A DNA stretch of 24,051 nt from Polyangiaceae bacterium (GCA_025936205.1 JAICTU010000076.1:1-24051); one strand, 5' to 3'. Positions 8,049 to 15,877 are shown, numbered from the stretch's first letter. A program made the numbers and translations. The notes: generated by a model from the sequence alone, not told the origin.

Positions 8049-8624
8049 TCAGAAGCTGCCCACCGCGACGGCACCCAGCTGGTCAGAACCCACTAGCGGC
8101 GCCACGAACGTGTCTTCATTGCCGATCAGGTACCAGTGGTGAGTGCTCTTACTGGGAATGAAGAGACTCATGAGCATGCTCACGGCGCCCAGACCTTGCA
8201 GCGCACCGCTACCCACCAGCAGCACCGTGCCCAGAGTCTTGTTGTTACAGGGTTGCGCGCTGCAATCACGCTCGTCCAATGACATCCACGGTCCAACGAC
8301 TGGATAGTAGAGTTTGCGGTCAGAGTCGCGATCCGAGAGCGCGCCCGCGACGACCGAGGTGCCATAGGTCGCGCCAAACAGCACGAGACCTGTGACGAGT
8401 AGCGGCGTATTGGGGAGCGTCGAGCGCGTCGTGCTCGGGTCGATGACGGGCTCTGGTAGCACCGGTGCCATGCGTGCTGCACCGGGCAGTTCACCGGCCG
8501 CCGGAGGCGGCCGCTGTGTAGGAACGTTGGTGCCGGGCTGCTGCTGCGCACCGGCCGCTAGAGTCCACGAGAGTACGAGCAGCGAGCTCGCCGCAGCGGT
8601 GGAACACAGATTGGCTTTGGGCAT
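8049..8624 (-). CDS. Secreted or membrane protein with two hydrophobic segments
   Basis: A 191-residue protein that I do not recognise. It begins with a clear signal peptide (basic MPKAN, hydrophobic core, LAAGAQQ cleavage-like site near residue 26). A Pro-rich linker follows, then two hydrophobic stretches at about 73-96 and 131-156 (LGTVLLVGSGALQGLG). Between them is a short loop with two Cys (RDCSAQPC), which could form a disulphide in the periplasm. The ATG has AAAAGGAAAACC directly upstream, a good ribosome binding site. It is divergent from the lipoprotein gene at 8756 across about 130 bases. Similar layouts (signal peptide, Pro-rich linker, two TMs) are common among uncharacterised myxobacterial proteins. 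Confidence 0.7.
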   Translation of the reverse strand: MPKANLCSTAAASSLLVLSWTLAAGAQQQPGTNVPTQRPPPAAGELPGAARMAPVLPEPVIDPSTTRSTLPNTPLLVTGLVLFGATYGTSVVAGALSDRDSDRKLYYPVVGPWMSLDERDCSAQPCNNKTLGTVLLVGSGALQGLGAVSMLMSLFIPSKSTHHWYLIGNEDTFVAPLVGSDQLGAVAVGSF

Positions 8625-8755
8625 GGTTTTCCTTTTTTGGAGACGTTGGATGTCATCTAAGCACTTTGTGGGCCATCACTGTTTCACCCTCCCGCCGGCA
8701 AATGCTCGCGGAGGCATGGAAGCTGCAGGCTCACAATCATTCGAGGAGAAGAACG

Positions 8756-9112
8756 ATGCGAACAATCACTTGTGTACTGAGTGTGATGATGCCGGCGGCG
8801 TTGCTCTGCTGCGCCAGTCACCCACCACCGACGGATAACCTGGCGAGCGCGATCGCTGCCGTGCGCGGAGCGCAAGAAGCCGGGGCCGCTCAGGTCCCGC
8901 AGGCGCGGCTGCAGCTCAAGCTAGCGGAAGAGCAAGTAACTCAGGCGCGCGACATGATGAAGAAGGGCGACAACGAGCGCGCCGACTACATGACGCTGCG
9001 AGCCTATAATGATGCGGAGCTCGCGCTGGCGCTCACCCGCGAGCAACAGGCCAACACTCGTGCGCAGAAAGCTGACCAGGCAGCGACGCCGAGCGAGGCG
9101 CCTCATCAGTGA
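8756..9112 (+). CDS. DUF4398-type lipoprotein
   Basis: A 118-residue lipoprotein with lipobox L-L-C-C (Cys18/Cys19) after a short hydrophobic signal. The mature part matches the DUF4398 pattern: one domain of amphipathic helices rich in Ala, Gln and Glu (AIAAVRGAQEAGAAQ, then QARLQLKLAEEQVTQARDMM, NERADYMTLRAYNDAELALAL). DUF4398 is a periplasmic helical domain of unknown function, often found together with OmpA domains. The start at 8756 was chosen because GAGGAG lies upstream and the signal peptide begins there; the frame is also open upstream to 8666. The next gene, 57 bases downstream, begins with the same kind of domain, so the two probably form an operon and work together at the cell envelope. 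Confidence 0.85.
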   Translation: MRTITCVLSVMMPAALLCCASHPPPTDNLASAIAAVRGAQEAGAAQVPQARLQLKLAEEQVTQARDMMKKGDNERADYMTLRAYNDAELALALTREQQANTRAQKADQAATPSEAPHQ

Positions 9113-9169
9113 GGCGACACGCCCGTGTTGCGCCATCCCACCCCGCCCAACGATAGAAGGACTAGAACC

Positions 9170-10021
9170 ATGGCTACAATCAAACGAACTCCCGTATTGG
9201 CGCTCGCGTTGTTCGCCGGTGCTTGCGCTTCAGCGCCGCCGGCCAGCCTCGTGGATGCACGCGCCGCGTACCAACGCGCCTCCACTGGCCCGGCAGAGAG
9301 GCTGGCGCCGGCACAGCTCCATGCTGCGCAGACCTCGCTGAGCTTGGCGGAGAAGACGTATGAGGATGAAGGCGCGTCGATGAACGCAAGGGACCGGGCC
9401 TATGTTGCTCAACGCAAGGCAGAGCTGGCGGAGGTGCAGGCTCGGATCGCGCAAGCCTCGGCGCATGCGACAGAGACAGCACAACGTCGCGCTCTCGCGG
9501 AGCAGAAACAGCACAACGAGACAGCCAACGCTCTGACGGAAACGCGCGCCGAGCTGGCGACGCAGATGGGTGCGCTGGCTGCCGAGACCGACCGGAGGAA
9601 GCAAGCCGAGCAGGCCCAACAGGAAGCGCTGGCGCAGGTGGGGAACGTCACCAAGGAGACCCGCGGGACCGTCCTCACACTTTCCGGCAGTGTGATCTTT
9701 CCGAGCGGCGGGTCCGAGCTGTTGCCGTCCGCCCGGAGCCGGTTGTCGGAAGTGGCTACAGCACTTTCCCAGGGCGATGCAAAGTCATCGATTGTAGTGG
9801 AAGGGCATACCGACTCCGTGGGTAAGGCGGCCATGAATCAGGAGCTGTCGGTGCGGCGCGCCACCGCCGTTCGGAACCAGCTCGTTGCGGATGGCGTAGC
9901 CGCCGACCGCGTTTCCGTGACGGGCTTCGGAGATACCCGACCCGTAGCAGACAACGGCTCGCCCTCGGGCCGCGCCAACAATCGGCGCGTGGAAATTGTG
10001 GTTCAACCCAAGGCGGAGTAG
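9170..10021 (+). CDS. OmpA-family lipoprotein with DUF4398-like N-terminus
   Basis: A 283-residue protein. The signal sequence ends at a Cys at residue 19 (FAGACAS), so it is probably a lipoprotein. A helical DUF4398-like segment follows (about 25-105, LVDARAAYQRAS), then a long Ala/Gln/Glu-rich coiled coil to about 160. The C-terminal OmpA domain (about 165-278) shows the peptidoglycan-binding signature: VEGHTDSVG, then NQELSVRRATAVRNQL, GFGDTRPV and the terminal NNRRVEIVV. Such proteins tie the outer membrane to the peptidoglycan. The ATG at 9170 has AGAAGG upstream; the frame is open from 9125, but the signal peptide sets the start. It is the second gene of the pair beginning at 8756. Confidence 0.9.
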   Translation: MATIKRTPVLALALFAGACASAPPASLVDARAAYQRASTGPAERLAPAQLHAAQTSLSLAEKTYEDEGASMNARDRAYVAQRKAELAEVQARIAQASAHATETAQRRALAEQKQHNETANALTETRAELATQMGALAAETDRRKQAEQAQQEALAQVGNVTKETRGTVLTLSGSVIFPSGGSELLPSARSRLSEVATALSQGDAKSSIVVEGHTDSVGKAAMNQELSVRRATAVRNQLVADGVAADRVSVTGFGDTRPVADNGSPSGRANNRRVEIVVQPKAE

Positions 10022-10069
10022 CCCGCGCGAACCTGGGTTGCCTTGGAGCTGCCGGGGCAACCGACGGGC
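10021..10069 (+). terminator. Nested inverted repeat after the OmpA lipoprotein gene
   Basis: GGTTGCC (10036-10042) pairs with GGCAACC (10056-10062), and the outer GCCCG (10021-10025) can pair with CGGGC (10065-10069). Placed right after the stop codon, it may end the lipoprotein operon. There is no T-run and the loop is long, so the evidence is modest. Confidence 0.3.
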
Positions 10070-10116
10070 GCCACTTCCCGAGACGCTCCGGCCGTGAAAG
10101 ACGGCTGGCTCAGACC

Positions 10117-10705
10117 ATGCAGCCATTTGCGTCTCGGGCATATCCGGAGGACCTCGCCCGCTTGGTGTGGAAACGCTGGGCGGAAACGCCCAGTCCGCTC
10201 GGGGTCGTCGACGTCGCGACGGCTCAGCAGGGCGCGCTGCCGGGGCCTGAGCTGCTCGAGCGCTTCTTCTCGGTCTGTTACCAAGCAAAGTGGGCACCGA
10301 CGTGTTTCAGGCGTCCTGGTTCGCTACCTGTTTGCCGAGCTACATGCGTCTCTGCGCAGACAGCAGCCTGAGAGCGATCACGGTGAAACACTGAGCTTCC
10401 TGCGATCCGCCGCGGCCGAGAGCTTGGTCGCAGACGTCGCTATCTCACTCTCGAGTATCAGTTTCGGGACGAGGAGCCACGGCGCCGGATTTTCACGCTC
10501 ATGGGTCCACATCATGAGTGAGCTCGCGACGCTGCTCGGGGCGTCTGCTCAGGCCCGGCGCCTGGGTTGGGCGGACTACGAGGCAAGCAAGAGTCCTCGT
10601 CTCGCACATTGTGGTCTCACAGGATGGCGGCGTTCGCTTCGTACGCTGACACGGCGGGTTCGGATGTATTTCGCCCCAATCGCTACCGGACCCTGGGAAG
10701 TCTGA
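10117..10705 (+). pseudogene. Multiply frameshifted DACNV-like sensor protein remnant
   Basis: The first frame (10117-10371) starts YPEDLARLVWKRW and continues to LLERFFSVCYQA, which resembles the N-terminus of putative sensor DACNV-containing proteins of myxobacteria. Protein-like pieces then appear in changing frames, in order: DVFQASWFA (frame 3), YLFAELHASLRRQQPESDHG (frame 2), YLTLEYQFRDEEPRRRIFTL (frame 1), MSELATLLGASAQARRLGWA with DYEAS (frame 2), and VSHIVVSQDGGVRFVR (frame 3). Their order and character fit one protein read through at least four frame changes, with part of the middle missing. The family match is from memory and unverified. It lies between the OmpA operon and the convergent flavin gene. 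I judge it non-functional. Confidence 0.45.
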
Positions 10706-10708
10706 GCG

Positions 10709-11185
10709 TCAACTCGTTCGCGAGCTCTCGTCGAGCCCGGGTATGCCTCGGTAGCCGGTCACGTTTTCGATGTCGATCCGGTAGAACACAGGCACGAAGC
10801 CCCGCTCTCTGCCGGAGCCGGTGACCCTGATGGCGCCAGGCTGCCACCACATGGTGTGGTTTTGCAGCAGCAGCTCGTGAGCATGAGCCCGCTCGTTGCG
10901 ATACTCCTGCGTGTCCGGAAGCTCCTCGTATCGGCCGGTGGCGATGACGCTCGTCCAGTCGTTGCGGCTTGCCACCTGGTCGATCTCGACACAGACGCGC
11001 GGGTTGGTCCGCATCCAGTCGAGCTTTTGACCGGGCAATGAGAATGAATAGACGTTGCGTGCTTCAACCGAGAAGTAGAAGGGGACGACATAAGGTTGAT
11101 TGTCACTCGTGCAACCCAGCCTACCGAAGCCGGCCGTCCTTAGCGCCTCCCAGCATTGTTCGATCGTCATCTCTTGAATCAACAT
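10709..11185 (-). CDS. Pyridoxamine 5'-phosphate oxidase-like FMN-binding protein
   Basis: A 158-residue protein of the PNPOx-like split-barrel fold, nearest in style to NimA-type flavoproteins. Visible features are the N-terminal helix (EQCWEALRTAGFGRLGC), the strand pair with substrate-side Pro (QPYVVPFYFSVE), YSFSLPGQKLDWMRTNPRVC with VEID, and TSVIATGRYEEL. NimA-type members bind FMN (or haem in some) and act as reductases or stress proteins. The substrate here is unknown. The ATG follows GAGGAG at good spacing; a second in-frame ATG lies five codons later. It is divergent from the desaturase gene across 105 bases, so the two may share a control region. Confidence 0.85.
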   Translation of the reverse strand: MLIQEMTIEQCWEALRTAGFGRLGCTSDNQPYVVPFYFSVEARNVYSFSLPGQKLDWMRTNPRVCVEIDQVASRNDWTSVIATGRYEELPDTQEYRNERAHAHELLLQNHTMWWQPGAIRVTGSGRERGFVPVFYRIDIENVTGYRGIPGLDESSRTS

Positions 11186-11290
11186 ACAGACTCCTCTTCG
11201 AACGTCACCGGTGTACCATCGTCTCGCACGGTTGCGAGCTGACTCAACCGTGACGAACGGAGCTCGGCAGATGAATCAAACTGCTCTGTA
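11186..11290. promoter_or_regulatory. Divergent promoter region with a six-codon leader frame
   Basis: The 105 bases separate the flavin-protein gene (leftward) from the desaturase gene (rightward). At 11271 an ATG preceded by CGGAG opens a six-codon frame (MNQTAL) whose TAA stop overlaps the desaturase start as TAATG. The desaturase ATG has no ribosome binding site of its own, so the leader may couple translation. Alternatively the leader ATG is the true start and a base is missing. Confidence 0.4.
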
Positions 11291-12439
11291 ATGCTGCGCC
11301 CTGTTTCTTTCTACGTCCGCGAGCTCAAGCCTGCCCTACCGGAGACGACATTCGCGCCTGCGCACTCGCGTCTCTGGTGGTTACCGCTGCATCTGTGCGT
11401 CATCTCGCTGGGCATCGTCAGCCTCGCTGCTGGCTGGGTATCCGGGCTAGCGGCGGGAGGCGTTTCCCTGCTGATCGGTTCGAGCTTTGCGGGTTTGACC
11501 TTTCTCGCGCACGAAACGCTGCATGGCGCAGTGGTGCGAAACCGAAGAGCGCGTCACATCGTCGGGTCGATCGGGTTCCTTCCATTCATGATCTCACCTC
11601 GCTTGTGGACGGCTTGGCACAATCGCGTGCACCACGGGCATACCAATCACGCTGGCCTGGACCCGGACGCGTATCCGACCCTCGAAGAGTACGAGAAGGA
11701 CCCGGTCTTGCGCATCGTCACCGATCATCTCGGACCTGGTGGGCGGCGGCCCAATGGGGTGCTCAGCCTGTTGATCGGCTTCTCGATCCAGAGCGCTCAC
11801 ATGTTGCTGCGAGCCAAGCCCTTGGGGCTCTTGCCTGCCCGGCAGCACCGCCTTGCGCTGCTGGAGAGCGGACTGGCCGCGGTGGCGTGGTTGTCTCTAT
11901 TGATTGCGTTTGGATGGTCCACCTTTCTGTTTGGGTTTCTCTTTCCGCTGCTCGTCGCAAATGCAGTGGTCATGGGCTTTATCCTGACGAATCACAGCTT
12001 GAGCCCGCTCTCCGATGTGAACGATCCGCTGTTCAATTCACTCAGCGTGACGGCACCGCGCTGGGTGGAGTGGTTGACGCTGCGTTTTGGATTCCACGTC
12101 GAGCATCATCTGTTCCCCTGGATGAGTTCGCGTCACGCTCCGATCGTTCGCGCACTCATTCTGTCGCGCTGGCCGGAGCGCTACCAGTCGCTGCCGATTG
12201 GACACGCCCTACTGGCGTTACATCGTACCGGTAGGGTGTACAAGAACACCACCACCCTCGCGGACATGCTCGGAGGCAAGGAGTGCATGACGCTATTGCC
12301 TCGTGATTGGGATTCAGACGGACGGATACCTCTCGTTCCACGTGCAGTGGTAGCAGGCTTGGAGCCAGGCTTCACTCCTGGCTTTCAGGGGTCCTCCTCC
12401 TCGAGATCCAGGATGGTTCAGGCCAACGGGGGTGAGTAG
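11291..12439 (+). CDS. Fatty acid desaturase (membrane di-iron)
   Basis: A 382-residue integral membrane protein of the FA_desaturase family, which inserts double bonds into acyl chains using a di-iron centre, O2 and an electron donor. The three histidine boxes are present: HETLH (74-78), HNRVHHGHTNH (110-120) and VEHHLFP (270-276, with His269 before it), plus the accessory NHS at 234-236. Four or more hydrophobic stretches (about 31-75, 155-172, 195-232) fit the usual fold. The C-terminus carries an unusual 80-residue extension rich in Pro, Gly and Ser. No redox domain is fused. A role in adapting membrane fluidity to cold or stress is typical; the exact substrate cannot be told from sequence. 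Confidence 0.9.
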   Translation: MLRPVSFYVRELKPALPETTFAPAHSRLWWLPLHLCVISLGIVSLAAGWVSGLAAGGVSLLIGSSFAGLTFLAHETLHGAVVRNRRARHIVGSIGFLPFMISPRLWTAWHNRVHHGHTNHAGLDPDAYPTLEEYEKDPVLRIVTDHLGPGGRRPNGVLSLLIGFSIQSAHMLLRAKPLGLLPARQHRLALLESGLAAVAWLSLLIAFGWSTFLFGFLFPLLVANAVVMGFILTNHSLSPLSDVNDPLFNSLSVTAPRWVEWLTLRFGFHVEHHLFPWMSSRHAPIVRALILSRWPERYQSLPIGHALLALHRTGRVYKNTTTLADMLGGKECMTLLPRDWDSDGRIPLVPRAVVAGLEPGFTPGFQGSSSSRSRMVQANGGE

Positions 12440-12449
12440 AGCTCACCCC
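12429..12449. terminator. Hairpin spanning the desaturase stop codon
   Basis: GGGGTGAG (12429-12436) pairs perfectly with CTCACCCC (12442-12449) across a 5-base loop that contains the TAG stop. It sits between two convergent genes (desaturase and 12469-12822) and could terminate both. A second smaller inverted repeat, AGCCAGG/CCTGGCT, lies at 12363-12383 inside the coding region. Confidence 0.5.
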
Positions 12450-12468
12450 TCTCGGGTTGAGAGCGTGT

Positions 12469-12822
12469 CTACAGCCCCGAGACAGTGAGCATCAGGATCC
12501 GTAGCGTCTCCTGATCTGCTCGTTCGAGCCCTGCCATCTCGGCGCGGGCTTGGCTTTCGAAGAGTTTCCAGGTCGCAGCATCGGCTCCCGGGCGCCAGGC
12601 GTGGAAGCGCGCGCTGAGGCTGTCGGAAAACTGCTTCGCCGTGGCAGTCGCGCCCGCGGGCGCGGGCGCAAGGAGGGCAGTGCCGAAGACCATCAGCTGC
12701 TTCTCCCCCCTGACCTGAATGGCCTGCTCCAGGTGGTGCGCGACATCGAACGGCGTGCGCGCCACCCATGGACGCGGTTTCATGAGGCCGAGCTCGACTT
12801 CGTAGGGATATGGTAGGGTCAT
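12469..12822 (-). CDS. Hypothetical protein
   Basis: A 117-residue soluble protein that I do not recognise. It has no signal peptide or membrane segment. The middle is Ala-rich (LLAPAPAGATATAKQ) between two predicted helical parts; the C-terminal part (TWKLFESQARAEMAGLERAD) is strongly helical. The start has no strong ribosome binding site. Codon use is like the neighbours (GC-rich third positions), which favours a real gene. It is convergent with the desaturase and co-directional with the small membrane protein upstream. Confidence 0.5.
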   Translation of the reverse strand: MTLPYPYEVELGLMKPRPWVARTPFDVAHHLEQAIQVRGEKQLMVFGTALLAPAPAGATATAKQFSDSLSARFHAWRPGADAATWKLFESQARAEMAGLERADQETLRILMLTVSGL

Positions 12823-12870
12823 AGTGAACCGTCAAGCAGGACCCGTGCCGGCGCCGACGAGTTGCGAAAA

Positions 12871-13242
12871 CTAAGCGTGGGCACGCGCCCGTCCTGCTGC
12901 GAGTCTCGACCTGTCCGCTGGATGCCCGCCGGAAGGAGTGATCTCTATGCCTTGGACTTCTTCGAGCCGACGAGCCAACGCTCGCACGAGAGACTTGTAG
13001 CTGAGGATCTCGCGGGCGTAGGTGATCTTCTCAATTGCCGAAACAATCACGATCACGAGCGCAAGCCCGGTGATTGCCCGCAGGTCCAATCCATAGAGCG
13101 AAAAGAGCAGCAGTCCGGCGAAGAGCATCAGCGCGGACCAAAGAATGTTACGCACCCGCTTCTCCGTGTTCCCGGGCTGGAAGCTCAGCTCGAGCAGCTT
13201 CTGCTCCTTTGGTCCGAGGTTTTGAATGTCCAGTTCTTTCAC
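12871..13242 (-). CDS. Small membrane protein, two transmembrane segments
   Basis: The frame is open from 13632, but the likely start is the GTG at 13240-13242: it has AAAGGA about nine bases upstream, and the residues before it look non-coding (Arg/Cys/Pro-rich). The resulting 123-residue protein begins KELDIQNLGPKEQKLLELSF, has two hydrophobic stretches (about 37-55 and 59-75, LWSALMLFAGLLLFSLYGLD then ITGLALVIVIVSAIEKI) joined by a short turn, and ends in a charged helix (YKSLVRALARRLEEVQGIE). It is probably an inner-membrane hairpin with both ends in the cytoplasm. No family is recognised. Confidence 0.6.
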   Translation of the reverse strand: MKELDIQNLGPKEQKLLELSFQPGNTEKRVRNILWSALMLFAGLLLFSLYGLDLRAITGLALVIVIVSAIEKITYAREILSYKSLVRALARRLEEVQGIEITPSGGHPADRSRLAAGRARAHA

Positions 13243-13630
13243 GACCAGTATCCTTTCGTTGCGCAATGCTTGCGACAGGTTGACATCGCGCCAGCGCACT
13301 ACCGGAGCATGTGCAGGGGCCGTGCCGCTCGGATTCCCGGGACGAGAGACCAGCGTTCCGGCTCCATACACGGCGCGATCGACGAACGGCTGACGGGCGA
13401 CGCGGTTGCGGCGCGCTCGGCGTTGGCGCACAGAATTCGCGCCTCCTGGCGCGTTTGCGCAGACAGCGCGGCAATGTTGGTTCCGGGCCACGAGACGAGG
13501 CGCTCCGTCGGCTGGATAAGGGCGACAACGCTGGCCGTTCCGGCAGTGACGCGGCAGATGCGGCATTGGCCCGCTTGGTGCACGGGGGACCCCAGCAGCA
13601 GGCACTCGTCCGAATCCAGAGACGCAAACC
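13243..13630. other. Intergenic stretch without a supported gene
   Basis: These 388 bases separate the small membrane protein from the VIT-type gene. Several frames are open on both strands, but their products are Arg/Ala/Cys-rich and match nothing I know. Given the decayed neighbours it may contain an old gene remnant, but no fragment can be named. Confidence 0.4.
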
Positions 13631-14375
13631 ATGAACCTTGGCGCAACGACTCACTTGCCCGAACGAGAAGCGAAATGGCGAACCAGGCATCACGCGGAAC
13701 GGCATCGAAGCGGGAGAGCAGGCTGGTTGCGCGCCGCAGTGCTCGGGTCGGACGACGCGATCGTGTCGACGGCCAGTTTGATGATTGGTGTCGCCGCGTC
13801 TTCGGCGGAAGAAGGCACGATCCTGGTCGCCGGTGTCGCGGGCCTCGTCGCCGGAGCGATGTCCATGGCGGTCGGCGAGTATGTTTCGGTCAGCTCCCAG
13901 CGCGACGCGGAGCAGTCGGACATCGCTCGTGAGCAGCGCGAGCTAGCGGCCCAGCCGCAAGCGGAGCTGGACGAGCTGGCGCTCATCTACGTCCAACGAG
14001 GTCTCGACAAGGAGCTCGCGCGGGGAGTAGCCGAGCAACTGAGCGCGAGTGATCGGCTGGGCGCCCATATGCACGATGAGCTGGGTATCGACCAGGCCAG
14101 TCTTGCGCGGCCGCTGCAGCGGCGTGGATCTCGGCCGCGAGTTTTGCACTATTTGGCATGGTCCCGATACTGGCCCTGCTGGTCGCGCCAGAGAGGCTGC
14201 GGATCCCGCTGATCGCCACGCTGTCGCTCGCGAGCCTCGCCGCACTCGGGGCGTTTGGCGGGCGGCTCGGCGGCGCGCCAGTCGGTCGCGCCGATCTGCG
14301 CGTCACACTCGGGGCGCCTTGGCGATGGCCGTGACCGCCGCCACCGGGCGGTTGCTCGGCGTTTCTGTGGGGTAA
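13631..14375 (+). pseudogene. VIT/CCC1-family metal transporter, frameshifted
   Basis: The first frame (13631 to about 14119) gives the N-terminal half of a VIT1/CCC1 transporter: RHRSGRAGWLRAAVLGSDDA, then IVSTASLMIGVAAS, VAGLVAGAMSMAVGEYVSVS and a charged cytosolic loop ending DELGIDQASLARPLQ. The sequence then continues in another frame as AAWISAASFALFGMVPILAL to GGRLGGAPVGRADLRVTLGA, and from about 14314 in the third frame as LAMAVTAATGRLLGVSVG and a TAA. Each break is repaired by adding one G (CAGCGG to CAGGCGG; GGCGCC to GGCGGCC). Repaired, it would be a normal-length protein of about 248 residues. The family moves Fe2+/Mn2+ out of the cytosol. As written it is broken twice, by mutation or by sequence error. 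Confidence 0.8.
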
Positions 14376-14418
14376 CGGACTCGAAGCAGAACTCCTGCTG
14401 ACCGATAAGGAATCCGTC

Positions 14419-14803
14419 ATGTCGAAGTACCTAGCCGTTTGGATCGATCATAAAGAAGCGCGCGTGTTTCCCATCCACCCCGGCAAGGTCGATGAGACGA
14501 CCGTCACTGCACCGCTGCACAACATTCACCATAAACACGCGAAGAAGGACGAGGGTGTCCAAGCACACCCCAATGACGCCAAACGATTCTTCGAGGATGT
14601 CAGCCGCGCGCTCGAGGGAGCCGAACAGATCCTCTTGGTGGGGGCCGTCGTCAGCCAAGTTGGAGCTTCTCAGATATTTGCACGCCCACCATCACTCGCT
14701 CGAGGCCAACGTGGTCGGCGTCGAGACGGTGGATCACCCGACCGACGGACAACTCGTCGCGCACGCGAAGAAGTACTTCGGCGTGCCCCAGCGCGTGATG
14801 TGA
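14419..14803 (+). pseudogene. Translational machinery (eRF1-like) protein, single frameshift
   Basis: The N-terminal frame MSKYLAVWIDHKEARVFPI runs to AEQILLVG, then at a run of five G (14640-14644) the reading must shift to continue as PSSAKLELLRYLHAHHHSLE, then VVGVETVDHPTDGQLVAHAK and KYFGVPQRVM with a TGA. Taking out one G restores a protein of about 127 residues. The two halves match the proteins annotated as 'translational machinery protein' (related to the eRF1 domain-1 or baeRF fold), which often sit in stress-gene clusters; their exact role is unknown. The start has AAGGAA about ten bases upstream. Either a recent slippage mutation or a homopolymer error. Confidence 0.75.
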
Positions 14804-14970
14804 GGCCCGGCGTCGGGCCCATGCGCCTGACGCCCGTCGATGCGTCTAGCCTTGGCGCGCAGGCGCGAAGTCATGTTACCTCTTTCGTCATGCGGACGGC
14901 GGCGTCGAAGATCGTGCCGGAGGGGGGGCGGAGACCAGGATGCTGCCGACGTAGATGCGGTCCTGGCTCT
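14804..14970. other. Unassigned stretch, possible gene tail on minus strand
   Basis: No complete gene is seen. On the minus strand, directly after the MacB-like fragment, protein-like pieces DRIYVGSILVSAPP and GTIFDAAVRMTKEVT appear in two frames and end in a stop near 14876. They do not look like the rest of an ABC ATPase and may be the tail of another deleted gene joined to the fragment. I cannot name it. Confidence 0.25.
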
Positions 14971-15162
14971 GCCCGCCGTCGGCTGATCGAGGCAGCCGAG
15001 CACGTTCATCCGCGTCGACTTCCCGGAGCCGGACGGGCCCATGATGGCGACCATCTCGCCCCGCTGCACGGTCAAGTTCACGTCCACGAGCGCACGCACC
15101 TCCACCTCACCAGCTCGGTAGGTCTTGCTGATGTGTGCGAGCGCGATGAGCGGATCGGTCAT
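14971..15162 (-). pseudogene. MacB-type ABC transporter ATPase, N-terminal fragment
   Basis: Residues 1-64 are a clear MacB/LolD-like ATPase start: LIALAHISKTYRAGEVEVRA, then VDVNLTVQRGEMVAIMGPSG with the Walker A motif GPSGSGKST at 42-50, and LGCLDQPTAG. After that the match ends abruptly. The Q-loop, signature, Walker B and the whole membrane part of MacB (normally about 650 residues in total) are missing. Arg51 stands where Leu is usual. It begins four bases after the MacA fragment's stop, the normal macA-macB arrangement, so both are remains of one tripartite efflux operon. Confidence 0.8.
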
Positions 15163-15166
15163 CAGC

Positions 15167-15595
15167 TCAGCGTGCTCCGCCCGCGGGCGCCTTGCGCTTT
15201 TGGCTCATGACGTCGACGATGACCTCGCGACCCACCTCCAGGCTCTTCACCTCGGTCCGGTTGCCGTCGGTGACTCGGTTTCGACCGGGGTGCGCACCGC
15301 TTCGGCGCCCTCGGGGACGTACACGGCCGGCCCCCGCCGAGCGCTCCCGTTCTCGGCCGGTCGCATCACCTCGAGGGCGTGCGTCGGTGGCCGAAAAGCG
15401 CAGCGCCTCGTTGGGCACGGCGGCCACCTGAGTCTTTTTCACGATGAGAATGACCACGTTCGCCGTCATCCCCGGGCGCAGCTTCCCTCCGGATTCTCGA
15501 CGTCCAGCACGACGGCGTGGACCTGTCCGAGCCCGGGGCGCGAGCTGCTCGCCATCGCCTCCGTCTGAGAGCGTGGCAAGTCGGCTTTTGCAGGC
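15167..15595 (-). pseudogene. MacA-type periplasmic adaptor, C-terminal fragment with frameshifts
   Basis: Pieces of a MacA/HlyD membrane-fusion protein appear in order on the minus strand: GLGQVHAVVLDVENPEG, then MTANVVILIVKKTQVAAVPN with EALRFSATD, VYVPEGAEAVRTPVET, and RVTDGNRTEVKSLEVGREVI up to a TGA. At least three one-base shifts separate them, near 15485 (a missing G before KLRPGMTA-like sequence), 15378 and 15276. The N-terminal half (membrane anchor, hairpin, lipoyl domain) is absent; the upstream neighbour is the end of the phosphorylase gene. MacA normally links the MacB pump to TolC. Non-functional as it stands. Confidence 0.75.
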
Positions 15596-15850
15596 TCAGC
15601 GTTGCCACAGCAGCTGCGCGGCTTCCAAGGGAACCGCAGCGCCGGCGGAGTGCGGCATCATGCGCGGACAATAGTCGGCGGCCGGGCGGGCCGCGGGCAC
15701 GCTCGCGCCGTAGACGTGGCGCTCGGGCGTACCCGACGCGGGCCCCACGGGCAGCATCTCTTGCCGCTGCGGATCGCCGCCGTTCAGGCCATCGGCGTAC
15801 AGCTCGACCCGCACGCTCGTACCCGTTCCGCGGACCACGTCCTTCACGGT
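15596..15850 (-). pseudogene. Alpha-glucan phosphorylase, C-terminal fragment
   Basis: The minus-strand frame reads VRVELYADGLNGGDPQRQEM, later HVYGASVPAARPAADYCPRM, and ends PLEAAQLLWQR followed by TGA. This is the typical C-terminal end of alpha-glucan (maltodextrin/glycogen) phosphorylases with an N-terminal DUF3417 domain, where ..ADYTPR..P...AAVPLEA..ILWQR is the usual finish. It is in the same orientation and order as the N-terminal part at 16190-17135. Between them an IS66-type tnpA lies on the opposite strand. The exact upstream edge is unclear (about 15835-15877). Confidence 0.75.
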
Positions 15851-15877
15851 GGGCGACGCGCCGGCTAGCGCCCGGCG

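Noticed and set aside
11610..11630. TTGGCAC...GTGCA resembling a sigma-54 promoter
   Set aside because: GG and GC elements are two bases too far apart and the site lies inside the desaturase coding region (the His-box 2 codons).
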